Shown one piece after another: positions 52,281-61,422 of a DNA stretch of 64,000 nucleotides. Within the stretch, counting starts at the first letter, position 1; the number at the start of each line of letters is the position of its first letter. Origin of the DNA: Winogradskyella psychrotolerans (GTDB lineage Bacteria > Bacteroidota > Bacteroidia > Flavobacteriales > Flavobacteriaceae); the NCBI RefSeq assembly GCF_018860545.1, contig NZ_JAHKPN010000011.1, positions 620,001 to 684,000 on the forward strand, written 5' to 3'. The translations under genes were made by a program, and so were the position numbers. The notes under the pieces are model-generated. The model ran no database searches. It saw nothing but the letters and a program-made list of their open reading frames with translations, and was not told where the DNA came from.

Positions 52281-53492
52281 TTATCCTTGTAAATAATCTG
52301 GTACTCCGTCACCATCCGTATCTACAGCATCATCTGGATTACCATCTCCGTTTGGATCTGCATTTTCGTTTATGGTTAACAATGTATCTCCATCATCATC
52401 ATCATCTAAATAATCAACGTCACCATCACCATCTGAATCCACAGGATTACCGTCTGCATCTTGCGCTTCGTATTGTGTTAAAACACCATCACCATCATCA
52501 TCGTTATCTAAATAATTCGCAATGCCATCACTATCTGTATCATCATCATCAAGATCTCCATTTCCATTAAAATCTTCATAAGCATCAGGCACTCCATCTC
52601 CATCCGCATCGCTACAATCTAAATTATCTATTGTTACTTGGATACTTCCATCGTCATCTCCACAAAATTCGATTTGCTCTTGTAAGTAAAATAAATATTG
52701 TGCGCATTTTTCATTATAGTTACCAATAGTTGCAGTGACATATTGCGAATTTGCCTCTACCACATTAGCTTCAGCAATTTCACAAGAAATCTCACAATCA
52801 CCTAAACCATCTATAATCGCTTGCAATGATCCATCAGTATCTCCACAATACGTACGTTGCTCGGTTAAGGCATTTGAATACGCATTACAAGCCGCTAAAT
52901 AAGCCTCACTATCTACAAATTCTAAATCCGAAGCAAAAGTCGCTTCATAAGCCAATTGGGCAACATCCGCAGCAGCCTGTACATCAGCACATGTTATTGG
53001 ATTTGTTGGAAACTCCCCTGACACCAAAGGCACTTTATAAAAAATACCATTGGTAAATCCTACAGAATTTAATCCAGAAGCATCAAACGCCAAAAATCGA
53101 TATGTTCCTGTAAAGGTTCTGTTCACGACATCTATTTCTTCAATAATAATTTCCCCTAACTCAGGATAAATCGAAACACTTTCATCAGGTTTATTCGTTG
53201 TAGAAAACGTGTCTCCGAAACTATTAATGTATTGTGCTTCAATAACATCTATATCTCCCACAATAAAAGTTGATTCTATTACAGATGGTACAGTAAGTAT
53301 TACTGATTCAGCAGCGTTAGTTCCCGTAATGGTTAAGAACCCATTAGTCTCAATACTTGCAGAAAAGCCTTTAGCTCTCCAAAGTTCATTTTCACGATCT
53401 CCCTGAAAAGCAGGTGAGTTAAATTGAACTTCATCACCACAGCTGAATACGGCTAAAAAAACAAGAGATAAGAGGATTAGTTTTTTCATCAT
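52281..53492 (-). CDS. Lipoprotein with DUF6252-like domain and acidic Ca-binding repeats
   Basis: The 403-residue protein starts with a lipoprotein signal ([18 protein letters not shown]; lipobox cysteine near residue 18). A DUF6252-like domain (about 30-160, [23 protein letters not shown]) is followed by a Cys/Ala-rich helical linker (about 165-295). The tail (about 300-400) has many D-x-D-x-D-G-x-x-D thrombospondin-type-3 loops such as DADGDGVPD and DDDDDGD, which bind calcium. It probably sits on the cell surface, with the DXD tail in calcium-rich medium. The reverse strand of this tail yields artefactual His-rich frames. Confidence 0.8.
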   Translation of the reverse strand: MMKKLILLSLVFLAVFSCGDEVQFNSPAFQGDRENELWRAKGFSASIETNGFLTITGTNAAESVILTVPSVIESTFIVGDIDVIEAQYINSFGDTFSTTNKPDESVSIYPELGEIIIEEIDVVNRTFTGTYRFLAFDASGLNSVGFTNGIFYKVPLVSGEFPTNPITCADVQAAADVAQLAYEATFASDLEFVDSEAYLAACNAYSNALTEQRTYCGDTDGSLQAIIDGLGDCEISCEIAEANVVEANSQYVTATIGNYNEKCAQYLFYLQEQIEFCGDDDGSIQVTIDNLDCSDADGDGVPDAYEDFNGNGDLDDDDTDSDGIANYLDNDDDGDGVLTQYEAQDADGNPVDSDGDGDVDYLDDDDDGDTLLTINENADPNGDGNPDDAVDTDGDGVPDYLQG

Positions 53493-53651
53493 TTAATAAT
53501 GTCTTTTATCTATGCTCCAAATATAACGAAACATGAATGTCAAAAGTATAATAATTTTTAATAATGAGCGTAACTCTCATTTTTCTTTTAGCTAAAGTGA
53601 ACTTGTTGCAAGTTAAAATGATTTAAATAATCATAAATCAAAAAAATATAG

Positions 53652-53659
53652 TATCTTTG
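53652..53659 (+). promoter_or_regulatory. -7 element of rpsP (TATCTTTG)
   Basis: Perfect TAnnTTTG, 46 bp before the rpsP ATG. No convincing -33 TTTG lies at the expected distance. Confidence 0.7.
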
Positions 53660-53705
53660 CGCCCTCATTAATAACAGAGGTCGAGAACCTCACTAATTAA
53701 TTATT

Positions 53706-54221
53706 ATGCCTGTAAAAATTAGATTACAAAGACACGGTAAAAAAGGAAAACCTTATTACTGGATCGTAGCAGCGGATTCTCGCGCTAAAAGAGATGGTAA
53801 ATACCTAGAGAAATTAGGTGCTTACAATCCAAACACAAACCCTGCAACTATTGAGTTAGATGTTGATGGTGCCGTAACTTGGTTACAAAATGGTGCGCAA
53901 CCTACTGACACAGCAAAAGCAATTTTATCTTATAAAGGTGCTATGTTGAAAAATCATTTAGCTGGTGGTGTTAGAAAAGGTGCTTTAACTGAAGAGCAAG
54001 CTGAAGAAAAATTCAAAGCTTGGTTAGAAGAAAAGGCGTCTAAAGTACAAGCTAAATCTGACGGTTTATCTAAAGCTGATGCTGATGCAAAAGCTAAAGC
54101 ACTTGAAGCTGAAAAAGCAGTAAATGAAGCACGTATCGCTGCAGCTGCACCAGTTGTTGAAGAAGAAGTAGCAGAAGATGTTGCAACTGAAGAAACAGCA
54201 GCTTCTAACGAAGAAGAGTAA
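53706..54221 (+). CDS. rpsP: 30S ribosomal protein bS16 with extended acidic C-terminus
   Basis: The first 85 residues are a normal bS16 (MPVKIRLQRHGKKGKPYYWIV, RDGKYLEKLGAYNP, and the DGAVTWLQNGAQPTDTAKAIL segment). The remaining 86 residues form an Ala/Lys/Glu-rich helix and a Glu tail (VVEEEVAEDVATEE), a Bacteroidota-type extension that nearly doubles the length. The protein helps assemble the 30S 5' domain. The gene is followed by a strong terminator and then rimM, the 16S processing factor, as in many bacteria (rpsP-rimM order). Confidence 0.97.
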   Translation: MPVKIRLQRHGKKGKPYYWIVAADSRAKRDGKYLEKLGAYNPNTNPATIELDVDGAVTWLQNGAQPTDTAKAILSYKGAMLKNHLAGGVRKGALTEEQAEEKFKAWLEEKASKVQAKSDGLSKADADAKAKALEAEKAVNEARIAAAAPVVEEEVAEDVATEETAASNEEE

Positions 54222-54246
54222 AAAATTTATTTTTATACTTTTGAAC

Positions 54247-54275
54247 CCAGACTTAAATAGTCTGGGTTTTTTAGT
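54247..54275 (+). terminator. Strong terminator after rpsP
   Basis: ACCCAGACT pairs with AGTCTGGGT around a TAAAT loop, followed by a run of T. It would reduce readthrough into rimM, and rimM may use its own start. Confidence 0.8.
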
Positions 54276-54311
54276 TTATAGAACCACGGAAATACTAAAT
54301 ACAAGATTATT

Positions 54312-54842
54312 TTGAAAAAAGAAGAATGTTTTTACTTAGGTAAAATTGTAAAAAAGTACAGCTTTAAAGGAGAACTCCTTGCCAAGTTAGATACTGACGA
54401 ACCTGATTTATATGATAACTTAGATGCCATATTCATTGATCTTAGGGGTAACTTGGTACCGTTCTTTATTGAATCTTCACAGTTACATAAATCGGATTTA
54501 TTGCGTTTAAAATTTGAGGATGTCGATACCGAAGCTGATGCTGATGCATTAATGAAAACTGAATTGTATTTACCACTAGATTTATTGCCGAAACTTGATG
54601 GCAATAAATTTTATTTTCATGAAGTTATAGGTTTTACGATTACAGATAAAAATTTTGGAGCCGTTGGTGTTTTAAAAGGTATTAATGACTCAACTGCACA
54701 AGCTTTATTTGAAATTGACCGAGAAGGTATTGAAATCTTAATTCCGATGAATGATGAATTTATTATTAAAGTCGATCGAGAACATAAAACGATAGAAGTT
54801 GATACTCCGGAAGGACTTATAGACTTATATCTAGAAGAATAA
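54312..54842 (+). CDS. rimM: 16S rRNA processing protein RimM
   Basis: RimM helps mature the 30S head by binding S19. The 176-residue protein has the N-terminal domain with KKEECFYLGKIVKKYSFKGEL (residues 2-22) and a PRC barrel (about 95-165) with KNFGAVGVLKGI, then ILIPMNDEFIIKVD and the terminal PEGLIDLYLEE. The start is TTG at 54312; no in-frame ATG would keep the conserved LGKI segment. It follows the rpsP terminator by 40 bp, so it is probably expressed at a lower level than rpsP. Confidence 0.93.
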   Translation: MKKEECFYLGKIVKKYSFKGELLAKLDTDEPDLYDNLDAIFIDLRGNLVPFFIESSQLHKSDLLRLKFEDVDTEADADALMKTELYLPLDLLPKLDGNKFYFHEVIGFTITDKNFGAVGVLKGINDSTAQALFEIDREGIEILIPMNDEFIIKVDREHKTIEVDTPEGLIDLYLEE

Positions 54843-54892
54843 ATTGTCATCCTTATATAATTAGAAACTATTAATATAAATCTTTTCCAAAA

Positions 54893-54919
54893 ATAGATTC
54901 CTGCTTTCTCAGGAATGAC
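54893..54919. repeat. REP-like palindrome, copy 1 (GATTCCTGCTTTCTCAGGAATG)
   Basis: ATTCCTGctttctCAGGAAT is an imperfect dyad. The same kind of element, with GCGAAAGC as centre, recurs at 63163-63190. Such intergenic palindromes are common in Flavobacteriaceae genomes. Confidence 0.5.
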
Positions 54920-54928
54920 AAAACGATA

Positions 54929-55639
54929 ATGAAACCCTTCAAATTCAAACAATTCTCAGTCAACCAAAACCGTTGTGCCATGAAAATTGGTACCGATGGA
55001 GTCTTACTTGGTGCTTGGACTTCTGTGCATCATAAGCCATTTTCAGTTTTGGATATTGGCGCAGGAACTGGAGTTTTAGCCTTAATGCTAGCGCAGCGAA
55101 GCCCTGCAGAAACTATAGAAGCTTTAGAGATTGATGCTGATGCTTACGAACAATGTTCTGAAAATTTTGAAAATTCACCTTGGGCAGATCGTTTGTTTTG
55201 TTATCATGCTTCTTTATTAGAATTTGCTGAAGAAATAGAAGATGAATATGACCTTATCATATGTAATCCTCCATTCTATTCTGAAGACTATAAAACAGAC
55301 AACAAATCTCGAGATTTAGCACGTTTCAATGACGCCATGCCTTTTGAACATTTAATTTATGCCGTAGTCAAGTTATTATCCGATTCTGGAATATTCTCAG
55401 TCGTGATTCCATATAAAGAAGAACCCCATTTAATTAATTTAGCTTCAAAAGTTGGTCTGTTCCCTAATCGCATACTTCATGTAAAAGGAAACCCTGATTC
55501 AGAAATTAAGAGAAGTTTAATAGAATTTTCTTTCGAAGAAACCAAAACTCAACCATCTGAATTAATTATTGAAACTTCACGTCATCAGTACACAGAAGAT
55601 TATATTAATTTGACCAAAGATTTTTACCTGAAAATGTAA
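54929..55639 (+). CDS. trmN6: tRNA1(Val) (adenine(37)-N6)-methyltransferase family
   Basis: The 236-residue SAM-dependent methyltransferase has an N-terminal KIGTDGVLLGAW (about 19-30), motif I DIGAGTGVLALML (about 42-54), acidic EIDADAYEQC and catalytic NPPFY (about 112-116), the signature of N6-adenine methyltransferases of the YfiC type. It modifies A37 of tRNA1Val in E. coli. In Bacteroidota it is often near rimM. Its substrate is assumed from family. A REP-like palindrome lies just before the start. Confidence 0.85.
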   Translation: MKPFKFKQFSVNQNRCAMKIGTDGVLLGAWTSVHHKPFSVLDIGAGTGVLALMLAQRSPAETIEALEIDADAYEQCSENFENSPWADRLFCYHASLLEFAEEIEDEYDLIICNPPFYSEDYKTDNKSRDLARFNDAMPFEHLIYAVVKLLSDSGIFSVVIPYKEEPHLINLASKVGLFPNRILHVKGNPDSEIKRSLIEFSFEETKTQPSELIIETSRHQYTEDYINLTKDFYLKM

Positions 55640-55647
55640 TTCTATTG

Positions 55648-55678
55648 TTGGGCAATGATAACGTTTTCGTTACTTTTG
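55648..55678 (+). promoter_or_regulatory. Promoter of the acyl-CoA dehydrogenase gene
   Basis: TACTTTTG (55671-55678), a TAnnTTTG match, with a TTG at 55648-55650, 20 bp upstream, as a -33-like element. It lies 72 bp before the ATG. Confidence 0.55.
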
Positions 55679-55750
55679 TTAAACTTATAAAATAACCACT
55701 TCAATTTTGATAAATTCTCAAAATCAGAAGCTATTAATATCAACATTAGA

Positions 55751-56929
55751 ATGAAACCAGATTTATTCGAAGCACCAGATTATTATAACCTTGATGAATT
55801 ATTAACGGAAGAGCACAAATTAGTTCGTGATGCCGCTAGAGCGTGGGTAAAACGCGATGTCTCTCCCATTATTGAAGAAGCAGCACAAAAAGCAGAATTT
55901 CCAAAATCTATCATTGGTGGTTTAGCCGAAATCGGAGCTTTTGGGCCTTATATTCCTGAAGAATATGGTGGAGCAGGATTAGATCAAATCTCTTACGGTT
56001 TAATTATGCAAGAAATTGAACGTGGAGATTCTGGTGTTCGCAGTACAGCTTCAGTACAATCATCTTTAGTGATGTATCCAATTTGGAAATATGGTAACGA
56101 GGCACAACGTAACAAATATTTACCAAAATTAGCTTCAGGTGAATGGATCGGTTCTTTTGGATTAACCGAACCAGATCACGGTTCTAATCCAGGTGGTATG
56201 GTTACCAACTTTAAAGATATGGGAGATCATTATCTTTTAAATGGCGCCAAAATGTGGATTAGTAATTCACCATTCTGTAATATTGCAGTGGTTTGGGCTA
56301 AGAATGAAGAAGGTAGAATTCACGGACTTATTGTAGAACGTGGTATGGAAGGTTTCTCTACACCAGAAACACATAACAAATGGTCCCTTAGAGCTTCAGC
56401 TACTGGCGAACTTATTTTTGATAATGTAAAAGTGCCAAAAGAAAACTTATTACCTAATAAATCTGGATTAGGAGCACCATTAGGTTGTTTAGATTCTGCC
56501 CGTTTTGGAATTGCTTGGGGAGCCATAGGAGCTGCTATGGATTGCTATGATACGGCTTTACGTTACAGTAAAGAACGTATGCAATTTGGAAAGCCAATTG
56601 GTCAATTTCAACTTCAACAAAAGAAACTTGCTGAAATGATTACTGAAATCACAAAAGCACAATTGTTAGCCTGGCGACTTGGTGTCATGCGAGAAGCTGG
56701 TACAGCAACCTCTGCACAAATCTCTATGGCAAAACGTAATAATGTAGAAATGGCTATTACCATTGCTCGTGAGGCAAGACAAATGCTTGGTGGTATGGGA
56801 ATCTCTGGTGATTACAGCATTATGCGTCATTCTATGAACCTTGAAAGCGTTATTACTTATGAGGGTACTCATGATATTCACTTACTCATTACTGGATTAG
56901 ATATTACAGGATTAAACGCTTTTAAATAA
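55751..56929 (+). CDS. gcdH: Acyl-CoA dehydrogenase, glutaryl-CoA dehydrogenase-like
   Basis: The 392-residue flavoprotein has the acyl-CoA dehydrogenase folds. The GDSGVRSTASVQSSLVMYPI segment (about 96-115) contains the Arg and Ser residues that bind the glutaryl carboxylate in GCDH. SFGLTEPDHGSNPGGM is the FAD/substrate loop. LGGMGISGDYSIMRHSMN is followed by catalytic E371 in TYEGTHDIH. The enzyme oxidises and decarboxylates glutaryl-CoA to crotonyl-CoA in lysine/tryptophan degradation. Related enzymes act on other acyl-CoAs, so the substrate call is moderate. It has its own promoter. Confidence 0.85.
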   Translation: MKPDLFEAPDYYNLDELLTEEHKLVRDAARAWVKRDVSPIIEEAAQKAEFPKSIIGGLAEIGAFGPYIPEEYGGAGLDQISYGLIMQEIERGDSGVRSTASVQSSLVMYPIWKYGNEAQRNKYLPKLASGEWIGSFGLTEPDHGSNPGGMVTNFKDMGDHYLLNGAKMWISNSPFCNIAVVWAKNEEGRIHGLIVERGMEGFSTPETHNKWSLRASATGELIFDNVKVPKENLLPNKSGLGAPLGCLDSARFGIAWGAIGAAMDCYDTALRYSKERMQFGKPIGQFQLQQKKLAEMITEITKAQLLAWRLGVMREAGTATSAQISMAKRNNVEMAITIAREARQMLGGMGISGDYSIMRHSMNLESVITYEGTHDIHLLITGLDITGLNAFK

Positions 56930-57005
56930 ATTTAGCGTTCCAACATAAGGTTTAATTTTTGCATACTAACTGATATTTAGCATATTTTTAAAAGTTTTTG
57001 AATCC

Positions 57006-57013
57006 TAAATTTG
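57006..57013 (+). promoter_or_regulatory. -7 element of the 1149-aa gene (TAAATTTG)
   Basis: Full TAnnTTTG match, 43 bp before the ATG; no clear -33. Confidence 0.5.
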
Positions 57014-57056
57014 CTTTAAATTTTGATATATTTAATATCCTAAAGTTTAAAGTGTT

Positions 57057-60000
57057 ATGGACGAAGAAAGAAATGAACTAATTCAATTTATCAATTTACA
57101 GTTAGCAGCTATTGGGCAGCCCACTTTTAAAGATGCAAAAGATAGCAAGGAAAAATTTTGCGATCCTAAATTTGAAGCGCTATCCAATGGGCTTATTAGA
57201 AGTTTACGTGAGAAATCGCGACTTTTAGCAAGTCATCATTGTCCTGTAGACGCTAGAATTCAAAATTTTATAGATGATTATTTAAAAGATATAAGCATTG
57301 ATAAATCTTATATTATTCCGAATAACACCTTAATTCTATCTCGAAAAGGTCAAGCCAGAGAAGTAAGTTTACCACCAGATGGCATTTCATTTGAAAGTGA
57401 TTTGGTCACCACTAAGCGTCTTAAGCAAGGTATTTTAAACAATCCTTTACACGATAAACGAACTACTAAAGGGACGTTTCATATTGTAGAAGGACCATTA
57501 CCTGTGCCATTAGACAAGCAAGAGGTTCCTAAAGTCGTTTTAGCGCATTTTTTACATGCCGCCTTTAATCCATCTGATGATTTAAAAATACTCCCATTCA
57601 CATCTAACCAAGAAGACAAAGCAAAAACCATGGTGTCCATGTTATTGCGACCTGTGGTGTCTCCTGAAGTGAAAGGAATTCTCTCTCAAAAATCTTTAGA
57701 AGTTCGGTTTTTTGCACCAGGTAACTTAGTGAGCAATTTAGATTTTGTAGAGTCTATTTTTGGCAATGCTGGCGATCCTAATTTAGCACATAATGATGCG
57801 GCATTAGACCCAGAACATTGGACTGGCCACACAGGTTGTATTGTTCTTGCTCCTCAACTATTAACCTTAAAAAAGAAAGACGTAGGACTGCCTCATTACA
57901 ACGATGCAACCGACCGTCAGAAAAGAGACGGCATGTGTTGGACCAACGAACATGAACTTTATAATGATGGTGGAGCCTTTAAAATTACGTGTAGAGATGA
58001 GCGTGGTGTCGTAATTACGTTAATTGCCGACAACTACTATGGCTATTCCAAAAAAGAAATAAAAACGCAAATCAGTTATTCAGCAAACCTTTTTGGCTTA
58101 GCAGAAGAAGAACACGCAGGTGGAGCAATAGCTTATGCCAGACGTGTTATGGGTGAAACTGTTGATTGTAATGACTACTCTAAATATTATGGACTAGATC
58201 ATACTTTTGAAGATATTAAAACCTTAATAGCCGATCGTATTGAGGTTATGCCAGAAAATTATGCCGTGGATAAAGCATACCCAAATATCGTTTATGTTCC
58301 TGAATCCTCTTATTTTAATACCGCAACCAATAGTATTACTTGGCATTATAAAGGCAAGGAACAAAAACTCACCCTATCCCCTTTTAAAACTTATATTCAT
58401 CCCTCTGGAAATAAGCTAAAACTAGAAAAACATAAGTCTATAGATTTATGGCGAATGATAGAAACTTATCCCGAAGGTGTATTTTGCCATAAGCCATGTA
58501 CGGTTTCAGGAGGTGGGAAATCAGAGATTTCTAAATCTATGCAAAATGCAATCACGTATAACGCCTTCAACATTCATAATATTGATGAAGATTTTAAGAA
58601 AGCGGACGAAATCATTGAGTACGATTATTCAACACGATGGAAAATTAAGGATCCTAACCGCCCTAAATCTCGATCGTTTTTAAGTGAAAAACGAACACTC
58701 GGTTCCGTGGTAAAACTTCTAACTCCGAATGAAGAAAATTCAGATGAGTTCAATGCATTTCTGAAAAATATTCCAGTTCATATTCGCTCCCTTGTTTTAT
58801 TTGTAAAACGTTTATTCAGACAAGCTCATGGTGCTAACCTTAATTGGAAAGACATGATGTCTGTTGAATTTATCAATGGTGTTAAAGGAACGGCTTTAAA
58901 CTACAACCATACTCCCGTAGTTGGTAGTTACGTAAGAATCGGCTTTAATCAGAATGGCAATTGGATGTTGAATAAATTACGCTCAGATTTTTCTGCTTGT
59001 GAAAAAATTCAGACAGAAGACGATATTACAGCATCCATCACCCTTCCAAAGGAACGCTTTAAAAATCTAAATCCAGAATATCCTAACAAAAGTGTCAAAG
59101 TGTTAACCAACTGTGAAGCACATTTATTTCAAAGACCCGATGAGGCTATTGTTAGAGGTTATGATAAACTTGCAGAATTAGATATTATATCAGACGGCAG
59201 ATTCTTAACGAATTACGAAATGTTAACCAAAGAAGATGCTGTTGCCATTTATGAGGACACCATAAATTATGATAAATACACGCAGCCTGTAAAAGATTTT
59301 ATAAAAGAAATTATAGATTCTGATGATGAGGATATCCAATTTGTTTTACCATCTCACCCAAGAATTGTAGACGGAGAACCAACTAAAAACCCACGTTATT
59401 TGGAACCTAATAAGTTCTATAATGAGACAGAAGCTACATATATTTCAGACATAGGAGTTCGTCTGTGTAGAAGAATTAAGCCTGAAGACCCCGTAATTCA
59501 TGTCGTAAATGCTGTTTTACCAGGTCGAAGAAATAATCCTGCAGACCGTGAAGCTGGTATTAGACCTTTAGCGGTTTATAATCCTATCCACTATCAGGAA
59601 ACTCCAGAGTTATTTATGGATTTTATTTGTAGTCTTACAGGTAAATCACCATCAACAACAGGTGCAGGATCGGAAGGAGCCTTAACCAAAGCTCCCTTTA
59701 ATATGCTGACACCAACTACGGATTTAAATAACGCGTTGTTATCACACATCTTGACTGAATCTAACGGGTTTAGCACAGCTGCCGGTTATGTTGGCTCCGA
59801 AAACAAGATAGATCATGATGTGAGTTTGTTAATTCCTGAGATTTGGGCCAGAATGGCACCTGAAGACAGAGACCCTCAAAATTTAATAGCGAATAAATCT
59901 TTAGAAAAACTTGAAGATTTTGAGCATAATGGTGAAAAGGTCTTAGCAAGTCGATTAGGGTACAGAATAACCAAAAGGTTCTCTTTACTATGTTTAAATC

Positions 60001-60506
60001 GCTTATTTGATGAACCAACAGCGGTATTTAATGAGCGCATGTTGAAGCCTGAATTACAAAACTTAGAAGATTTTGTCGATGGGATTAACAATATTGTTGA
60101 AGCCCAACAAAAAGTGGCTTTAAACTACTTTGAAGATGGTAGTATTGAAGCTGCAATTCCACCGTTAAAAATTCTATTAAACATTATGGCCTACGGTCAT
60201 TATGAAGGTAAAGCTATTAGCGATCCAGAATTAAGACATTATTTTGACAGAAGTTATGTTGTGAATTCAGATTGGTACAAGGAACGATTAGTATTAAAAC
60301 AACAAAAGGATATTGCCTATTACGGCTCTCAAATTGAGTATTTAAAATCATTCATTAATGACGCTAACAATGATATCTTAGTCGATGATATGGAGTTAAA
60401 TTCACGATTAGAAACGACTCAAAAACTGTACGACACTGTAAAATCACCAGATTATATTGACCGTTTAGTGGGGACAATAGGTGTTGATCCTTTATATAAA
60501 AACTAA
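57057..60506 (+). CDS. Probable PPi-type phosphoenolpyruvate carboxykinase (1149 aa)
   Basis: This large soluble protein has no signal peptide or membrane segment. A phosphate-binding-like GGGKSE segment (about 485-490, in CTVSGGGKSEISKSM) corresponds to the kinase-type nucleotide/phosphate loop of PEP carboxykinases. The length (about 130 kDa) fits the PPi-type PEPCK first described in Entamoeba and Propionibacterium. These enzymes convert oxaloacetate or PEP using diphosphate, so they tie glycolysis and gluconeogenesis to PPi. I recognise the family by overall size and this loop, not by a full alignment, so certainty is moderate. It stands alone, between the acyl-CoA dehydrogenase and a terminator (60561-60590). 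Confidence 0.55.
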   Translation: MDEERNELIQFINLQLAAIGQPTFKDAKDSKEKFCDPKFEALSNGLIRSLREKSRLLASHHCPVDARIQNFIDDYLKDISIDKSYIIPNNTLILSRKGQAREVSLPPDGISFESDLVTTKRLKQGILNNPLHDKRTTKGTFHIVEGPLPVPLDKQEVPKVVLAHFLHAAFNPSDDLKILPFTSNQEDKAKTMVSMLLRPVVSPEVKGILSQKSLEVRFFAPGNLVSNLDFVESIFGNAGDPNLAHNDAALDPEHWTGHTGCIVLAPQLLTLKKKDVGLPHYNDATDRQKRDGMCWTNEHELYNDGGAFKITCRDERGVVITLIADNYYGYSKKEIKTQISYSANLFGLAEEEHAGGAIAYARRVMGETVDCNDYSKYYGLDHTFEDIKTLIADRIEVMPENYAVDKAYPNIVYVPESSYFNTATNSITWHYKGKEQKLTLSPFKTYIHPSGNKLKLEKHKSIDLWRMIETYPEGVFCHKPCTVSGGGKSEISKSMQNAITYNAFNIHNIDEDFKKADEIIEYDYSTRWKIKDPNRPKSRSFLSEKRTLGSVVKLLTPNEENSDEFNAFLKNIPVHIRSLVLFVKRLFRQAHGANLNWKDMMSVEFINGVKGTALNYNHTPVVGSYVRIGFNQNGNWMLNKLRSDFSACEKIQTEDDITASITLPKERFKNLNPEYPNKSVKVLTNCEAHLFQRPDEAIVRGYDKLAELDIISDGRFLTNYEMLTKEDAVAIYEDTINYDKYTQPVKDFIKEIIDSDDEDIQFVLPSHPRIVDGEPTKNPRYLEPNKFYNETEATYISDIGVRLCRRIKPEDPVIHVVNAVLPGRRNNPADREAGIRPLAVYNPIHYQETPELFMDFICSLTGKSPSTTGAGSEGALTKAPFNMLTPTTDLNNALLSHILTESNGFSTAAGYVGSENKIDHDVSLLIPEIWARMAPEDRDPQNLIANKSLEKLEDFEHNGEKVLASRLGYRITKRFSLLCLNRLFDEPTAVFNERMLKPELQNLEDFVDGINNIVEAQQKVALNYFEDGSIEAAIPPLKILLNIMAYGHYEGKAISDPELRHYFDRSYVVNSDWYKERLVLKQQKDIAYYGSQIEYLKSFINDANNDILVDDMELNSRLETTQKLYDTVKSPDYIDRLVGTIGVDPLYKN

Positions 60507-60560
60507 AATAGCCTATTGAATATTTATGATTAACGCTTAACTAAATAAACTTTAATTATG

Positions 60561-60592
60561 AAAATGCTTCACTTAATTGGGAAGCATTTTTT
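60561..60592 (+). terminator. Terminator after the 1149-aa gene
   Basis: AAAATGCTTC (60561-60570) pairs with GAAGCATTTT (60581-60590) around a 10-nt loop, with a T run after. Confidence 0.8.
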
Positions 60593-60634
60593 ATATTATA
60601 AAAACCTATATAACTCTAAAACCGTATATAGATT

Positions 60635-61393
60635 ATGAAAAGATTAGCTGAAACATTTTTTTACGGATTATTTATGATTCTCACGTGCTGCACCAGCGAG
60701 ACTATTAATTCCATAGAAGAAGAGGAAGACATCATAGAAGACATTATCGATGACGAGGATGAAGATGAAGAACTAACAGATCCACAAACCTTTAACATTC
60801 TTGCTCTCGGAGACAGTTACACCATTGGACAAAGCGTTTGCAACACCTGTCGTTTTCCAGAGCAATTAAAATCCGAGTTAATAACTGAATTTTCAGAAGA
60901 CGATACTTTTAACCTTGATATTATTGCGCAGACAGGTTGGACGACAACAAATCTAACTAATGCAATAACAATTGAAAACCCTGAAAACAATCATGATTTG
61001 GTAACACTTTTAATTGGTGTGAATAATCAATATCAAAATAAACCCTTTTCAATTTATGAAACTGAGTTTCCTGTTTTAGTTTCAGAAGCGATTCAATTGG
61101 CTAAAAATGATAAAGATGTGATTGTGGTTTCTATTCCAGATTATGCATTTACACCATTTGGTCAAAATAGTAGTAATTCAGGAACCATTTCAGAACAAAT
61201 AAATCAATACAATACGTTTGCTGAAAATTATTGTAATCAGCAAAATATAACATTTGTAAATATTACGGATATTACACGGGAAGGCTTAAATAATCCTAAT
61301 CTAGTCGCTTCAGACGGTTTACATCCGTCATCATTGGCTTACTCATTATTTGTAGATCGTTTACTTCCCATTGCTATCGAAAAAATTGAATAA
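60635..61393 (+). CDS. SGNH/GDSL hydrolase lipoprotein
   Basis: The 252-residue protein has a lipoprotein-type signal (lipobox cysteine near residue 18 in ILTCC), an acidic linker (Glu/Asp rich, about 24-50) and an SGNH hydrolase domain. Catalytic Ser is in ALGDSYTIGQS (about 62-72), the oxyanion Asn in IGVNNQY (about 130), and the Asp/His pair in ASDGLHPS (about 228-235). It is an outer-surface or periplasmic esterase/lipase-type enzyme. The next gene, a metallophosphoesterase, starts 29 bp later on the same strand. Confidence 0.9.
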   Translation: MKRLAETFFYGLFMILTCCTSETINSIEEEEDIIEDIIDDEDEDEELTDPQTFNILALGDSYTIGQSVCNTCRFPEQLKSELITEFSEDDTFNLDIIAQTGWTTTNLTNAITIENPENNHDLVTLLIGVNNQYQNKPFSIYETEFPVLVSEAIQLAKNDKDVIVVSIPDYAFTPFGQNSSNSGTISEQINQYNTFAENYCNQQNITFVNITDITREGLNNPNLVASDGLHPSSLAYSLFVDRLLPIAIEKIE

Positions 61394-61422
61394 GATTTAC
61401 TATTTTAGTTGAAATATTTTTC

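Noticed and set aside
52352..52570. His-rich open frame on the plus strand
   Set aside because: It is the reverse complement of Asp codons (GAT) in the calcium-loop tail of the minus-strand lipoprotein; an artefact of codon repetition.
54236..54243. TACTTTTG as promoter of rimM
   Set aside because: It precedes the rpsP terminator, so transcription from it would meet the hairpin; no -33 element was seen.
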